Below are positions 59,848 to 64,000 of a stretch of 64,000 nt of DNA, one piece after another. This DNA is from Dacryopinax spathularia (Eukaryota > Basidiomycota > Dacrymycetes > Dacrymycetales > Dacrymycetaceae). Position numbers and translations under genes: made by a program. Under the pieces are notes generated by a model, which had not been told where the DNA came from, did no database searches, and worked only from the letters and a program-made list of their open reading frames with translations. How positions within the stretch are numbered: position 1 is the stretch's first letter; each line of letters starts with the position of its first letter. The stretch lies in NCBI GenBank assembly GCA_037974965.1, contig JBBPFI010000006.1, forward strand, positions 434,001-498,000. Reading direction: 5' to 3'.

Positions 59848-60036
59848 TGTGAAAGAGCCAGTCTTGACGGGGTATAATCAGGCAGGATGGGATGATGAGA
59901 GAGGATGAGGCTAAGAGGGTACGTGCAGAGGTAGGGTTCGAGGAACGTCGTCCCCTAAGCTCGAGACCCTACAAACCCTATCAACGACCAACAATATTGC
60001 ATCTCGCCACCTCCTTCCACCCATAACACACCATCA

Positions 60037-60618
60037 ATGGCCCACCCAACCGCCCCTCCCATACCGCCCGACGCCATCACCCTACCCCCACCACAACAAC
60101 CCTCAGCCGAAGCGACCCCCATAGACCCAGCACGCGAAACAAACCGAGCACGATTCGAGATCGAGCTCGAGTTCGTCCAAGCGCTCGCTTCCCCCTTTTA
60201 CCTCGAAACCCTTGCGCAGAGGGGATACTTTGACCAACCGGAGTTCCTGAACTATCTGAAGTATCTGGGGTATTGGAAGAGGAGGGAGTATGCCAGGTTC
60301 CTTGCGTGCGTCTTTCTCTTTCTCTTTCTCTTGGGGTTGTAGGGGTTGGGTGTTGGGGGCGAGCGAGGCTGATGGGACGGATAGGTATCCGCAAGCGCTG
60401 CATCATTTGGAGTTGTTGAAGGAGGAAGCGTTCAGAAAGGCGTTGGCGAACCATAATGTGGTTGTTGCGCTGGATAATCAGCAGTATCAACATTGGAGAA
60501 CATGGTACATCCTTTTGTGCTCTGCCAGCGATCCAGGCTGATGTGGCGTAATAGGCGCAATGACCCGGCCATGCAGCCACTTCTCAGCTCCGCCCCAGCG
60601 CCGACGAAGTCACAATAG
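60037..60618 (+). CDS. MED31: Mediator of RNA polymerase II transcription subunit 31
   Basis: Small, highly conserved subunit of the Mediator middle module (Soh1) that links regulators to RNA polymerase II. Exons 60037-60305, 60385-60504 and 60555-60618; 150 residues. The first 40 residues are Pro-rich and variable; the core [59 protein letters not shown] and [14 protein letters not shown] is the Med31 domain nearly unchanged. The last exon adds [12 protein letters not shown] and ends in a short tail. It shares a very short (189-bp) divergent promoter with the SLC35-like transporter. Confidence 0.95.
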
Positions 60619-61127
60619 TCTAGGCCACCAGTCGTGCTCTCAACCCTCATATGATTTAACCGACGGAGATCACCACAAGCAGACAGGCAATCGGCAGTGG
60701 CAACGTGCCCCCAGCGGGCCGATTCGACGGGCTCAGGTGCCTCTCGTAGACCAACAAGACCACCACTCGGCCACCGCACGCCAATGACGATCAAAACCAA
60801 CAAAGGGTATTCATTATCCACGGAATCCAAGAACTAAAGTACGCTTTCGGCCAAATGTCGCCAAAGTCAAGTTTATATGCAAGATGGGGTGGTATGATGT
60901 ATGGTACAGATCAGATCTTCTGTTGCGGATATGCGGTGGGTTGGGTCTTGGGGTGGTATGCTTGGGTTTTGGATGCGGCGAGCTGGGTGCGGGTTGGAGG
61001 GGGTGGAGATTACGGGGCGGCGGGTGGTACGGTAGAGATGCCGAGGGGTAGGAGAGAAGGACAGAAGGTGGAGAGAAGGAGAGACAGTGGAGATGCAGGA
61101 CAGAAGGAAAGGAAGAGGGGAGGAGGC
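60619..61127. other. Intergenic between convergent MED31 and methyltransferase genes
   Basis: 509 bases of probable 3' untranslated sequence of both genes. No gene or repeat of note recognised. Confidence 0.45.
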
Positions 61128-64000
61128 CTACACCCGAGCAGCCCGCACACTCCCCAACCGCCTCTGGCTCTTCTTAGCCGTATACATCCTCATCCTCCGC
61201 CAAACGACGCCCTCATCATTCCCGTTCCTCATAAGCTCCTCGAACCGCCTCTTCCACTCTTCTTCCCTCGCTTGCTCTTCCCCTTGGAGGTGCGTGGTGG
61301 GCGGGGGAGTGCGCTGTAGGTAGCGGGCGACCGCTTCGAGGTCTTGCGTTCGGTGGCGCATGTCCCTGTACCCACCTTTCGTTAATAACAACTTTCGAAG
61401 TTCTGGGTAGGGAGCGTACCTTTCGTAGCGGTCCATGAGAATGTCAAACACCTCCCTATCCCTCCCCCTGTCCTGCCCGCCCAGCACGAGCGTGACATCC
61501 GTCCATTCCTCCCCTGTCGGCCCCAACCCAAGCTGAACACGATCAACAACAACCTCATCGGGCATCATCCCCCTCAGTCTCGTCCTCTGCCTAATCTTCT
61601 CCTCCTGACTCGCCCTTTCCAGCCGCTCTAACTCTTCCAACCGCGCAAGGTCTCGCTCGCGTTCCTGCTCTACTACACGTTGGTGGTGCTCGATGAGCTG
61701 GTTCTTCTCCGCCATCAGGGCCGTGCCCGTGCTCGCCGAAGTGGCATTAACGAGGTCAATCGTAGCGGGCAACTTCCCTTCCCTCGCCTCGACCTCCCTC
61801 TCCGCCTGCCTAGCCAGAATCTCCAGCCGTTCCTGCGCGCGTTGTTCGGCCAACGCGTGTTCGTTCGAGCGGAGGGCGACGTATTCGTCCCACATCGCTT
61901 CCCGCGCTGCTAGGACATGCTCGAGCTGATGCAGCCCCGTGGTGTGTTGCACGGAGGTCATGTGCTCGGCGTGGAAGGCTCGGTTAGGGAGGAAGTCTTG
62001 CGAGGAGAGGGAGTTGAGGGAGCCGTTTGTGGGGAGGGTTGCGAGGCCCTCTACGATCAACCATATTAACACAATCCCTCTCTTTTCTCAATTAGCTGAA
62101 CGCACCAGTATCGTACGAAGGCATCTTCGGCTTCCCACCTCCAAACGGCTGCGCCGGAAAGACCAAGGGGGGGCAAGACTACCCCACCACATATCAGCAC
62201 TTCCATCCGAACCCTCTCTCCCAAAGCAAGAAGCAAGAAGCGAGAGGCAAGAAGCGAGAAGCGAGAAGCGAGACACAAGAGATATGAAGCAAGCGAGGAA
62301 AGGAGGAAGTAATAAAAAACGCACATGAACATCCATCAAATAAGCATCGATATACATCTGGATCCCCCCCGTAGGCTCCATATTGATCTCCCGGTTCTGG
62401 AATACAGAGTTGTACAGCTTTTCCAGCACTGTCCAGTAATCGTCAGTTCCTTTCCGAGCCTTCTTCATAGCAGAGAGGGGCCGCCCTCTCGCTGAGGAGG
62501 AGGCGAGAGGAGAAAAGAGGAGGAGGAGAAGAGGAGGAGGAGAGAAAAGGAGGACAGGGGGGGACGTACGAGAATGATCGTGCTCTCCCGGCAAACCCAA
62601 CAGCTCCTCTTCACTCAACGTATACGGCCCCTCTAGCCCCCCTCCAGCAGACCTATAACTCCCACCCCCACTCACCCTGCTCATCCCGCTCATCCCGCTC
62701 ATCCCACTGATTCCGCTGATTCCGCTGGCAATACTACCCCCGCTCGCCGTTGCCCTCAGGGGCATCGTGTTGAGGCTCGCCTGACTGCCCGATGTGCTAG
62801 CCCGGATGAGGGCTTCGGTAGACGAGTTGGTGGTTTGTGGGGGAAGGGAAGTGGAGGTGGAACGGTCTGAGATGCTTCCTGCTGGAGCGGGTACGGACGG
62901 GGAAGTGGGCTCGGTGCTCGTCGGTGGCGGGAGGCGATCGGCGCTCGACCCGGGCGGGGCGGGGTATACCGGGTCTGGGGTGTCCTGGGATATGTTGGAG
63001 TTGGAGTTGATGTTGGATGCTGATGCTGAAGCGGAGAGGGATTGGGATTCTGATTCGGTTGGAGCTGTTTGCGGAGGCGGGGTGGGAGCGCGGGAACCGG
63101 GCTTCGTGAGCAGGGGGAATATTATGTCTTCGTCTATGAATTCGAACGCTCCGCCGGGTTTGAGCACTCGGGTGACTTCTTCGAAGAATTCGAACCACTG
63201 CATCTAGCATCAGCACATCTTTCCCGGCAGGAGGCCGCGAATGGAGATCGACAAGCGGGAGTAAGAGCGCGAAGGAAGGGCAGAGGGAGTGCAGAAGGCG
63301 TGCAGAGGGAGTGCAGAGAGCGTGCAGAGGGAGTGGAGAAAGTGAGAAGAGTGAGAAAGCGGACGCACCATCCTCTCCGGCACCCCAGCACTCACAAACG
63401 CACACCTCACAAAATCAAAGCTCTCCTCCTCGAACGGCCATCCCCTTCCCCCTCTCTCTTCCCCGCCCTCCCTGCCCTCCCTGCCCTCCTCCCCTCCCAA
63501 CCCAAGAAAATCGCACTCAACCCACCTCACCCTCCCCCCCAGCGCCTCCCCAACCTCCGTCCTACGCCGGGAAAGATGAGGGTGCAGCGGGACAGCGTCC
63601 ATCCCCACAAAATTGCTGGTTGGCCACTGCGCCGCTGCGGCCAGGATCCAGCGACCCGTCCCGCACCCGATGTCGAGGATCTTTTGGGGGGGCGAGGAGG
63701 GCGGGAAGGAGTGGTATGTCACGCTCTGCTTGACGCGGATTATTATGTCTGTCGTTGCTATTTCACTGTTTGCCCGGACATTAGCACCTCATAACATAAC
63801 ATGACACAATACATCTCTTCCCCTCCTCGGGTGGGTGAGGCAGGAGGAAAGGGAAGAGGGGGACGCACTGTTTCAAAAGCCCGTCGGTATACGCAAACGG
63901 ATAGACCAACCCCCCTCCCTTGGCGAGCCTCTCCCTCCCCCTCCACCAGAACCGCGGGTCTAACCACCTCTCCTCCCTCTCCCTCTCCGCAGGGCCCGGC
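61128..64000 (-). CDS. SAM-dependent methyltransferase (partial; N-terminus beyond window)
   Basis: Class I methyltransferase. Exons in transcript order: 63869 to beyond 64000, 63369-63765, 62570-63203, 62325-62428, 62106-62178, 61128-62050. Motif I is KILDIGCGTGRWILAAAAQWP, followed by VGMDAVPLHPHL, FDFVRCAFVSAGVPERM, and across the splice QWFEFFEEVTRVLKPGGAFEFIDED, a layout seen in fungal UbiE/Umta-like methyltransferases. Inserted after it is a Ser/Pro-rich stretch of about 170 residues with a GMSGMSGMS-type repeat. The C-terminal 310 residues hold a charged coiled coil (EQRAQERLEILARQAEREVEAREG, ERERDLARLEELERLERASQEEKIRQ). Four of its five introns are unusually long (103-165 nt) and purine-rich. 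Substrate unknown. Confidence 0.8.
62179..62324. repeat. Purine-rich tandem repeats inside a methyltransferase intron
   Basis: Intron of 146 nt containing several copies of a GAAGCGA/GAAGCAA-type unit, mainly 62225-62277. The neighbouring introns 62429-62569 and 63204-63368 are also built of GAGGAG-type or GTGCAGAGGGA-type repeats. Confidence 0.7.

Overview
This is a window of nuclear DNA from a filamentous or dimorphic fungus, almost certainly a basidiomycete. Evidence for this is very intron-dense genes with GT-AG introns of about 45-60 nt, a fused allantoicase/ureidoglycolate lyase gene of the kind known as DAL2,3,3 in Cryptococcus, a polyporopepsin-like aspartic protease, and peroxisomal (PEX5), Mediator (MED31), complex I (NDUFS7) and mevalonate-pathway (ERG8) genes. 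I cannot name the species. I rebuilt gene models by hand from splice signals, reading phase and family motifs; all exon coordinates are my own predictions.

Layout. 0.7-2.3 kb: REI1 ribosome biogenesis factor (+). 3.3-7.1 kb: two tandem copies of the complex I 20 kDa (PSST/NDUFS7) gene (+). 7.8-16.1 kb: an alpha-1,4-glucan lyase gene (+) flanked on each side by a paralogous F-box/LRR-like gene (+). 17.2-19.7 kb: DAL2,3 fusion (-). 20.0-22.7 kb: an apparently intact PIF/Harbinger DNA transposon (15-bp inverted repeats, TAA target duplication, convergent SANT/Myb and DDE transposase genes) sitting between the DAL2,3 promoter and a membrane-anchored HSL-like hydrolase (+). 27.7-34.2 kb: C2H2 zinc-finger protein, PEX5, and a third, more canonical NDUFS7 copy (all +). 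34.6-35.8 kb: a nine-exon gene on the minus strand that encodes a REXO4/ISG20-like exonuclease fold with a degraded active site. 35.8-39.8 kb: no gene found. 39.8-43.4 kb: 7TM protein and AVT-type amino acid transporter (+). 43.5-49.9 kb: ERG8 and a 1,376-residue low-complexity protein (-). 49.9-53.7 kb: no gene found. 53.7-59.8 kb: RING/TRAF-type zinc-finger protein, secreted aspartic protease and SLC35C2-like transporter (all -). 60.0-60.6 kb: MED31 (+), divergent from the transporter. 61.1-64.0 kb: SAM-dependent methyltransferase (-), whose N-terminus lies beyond the window end.

Most genes are unrelated housekeeping functions and not a cluster. The notable things are the triplication of a normally single-copy complex I subunit, the lyase locus, the transposon with a recurrent 10-bp palindrome spread over its introns and exons, the degenerate exonuclease-like gene, and two exceptionally short (32-33 nt) putative introns.
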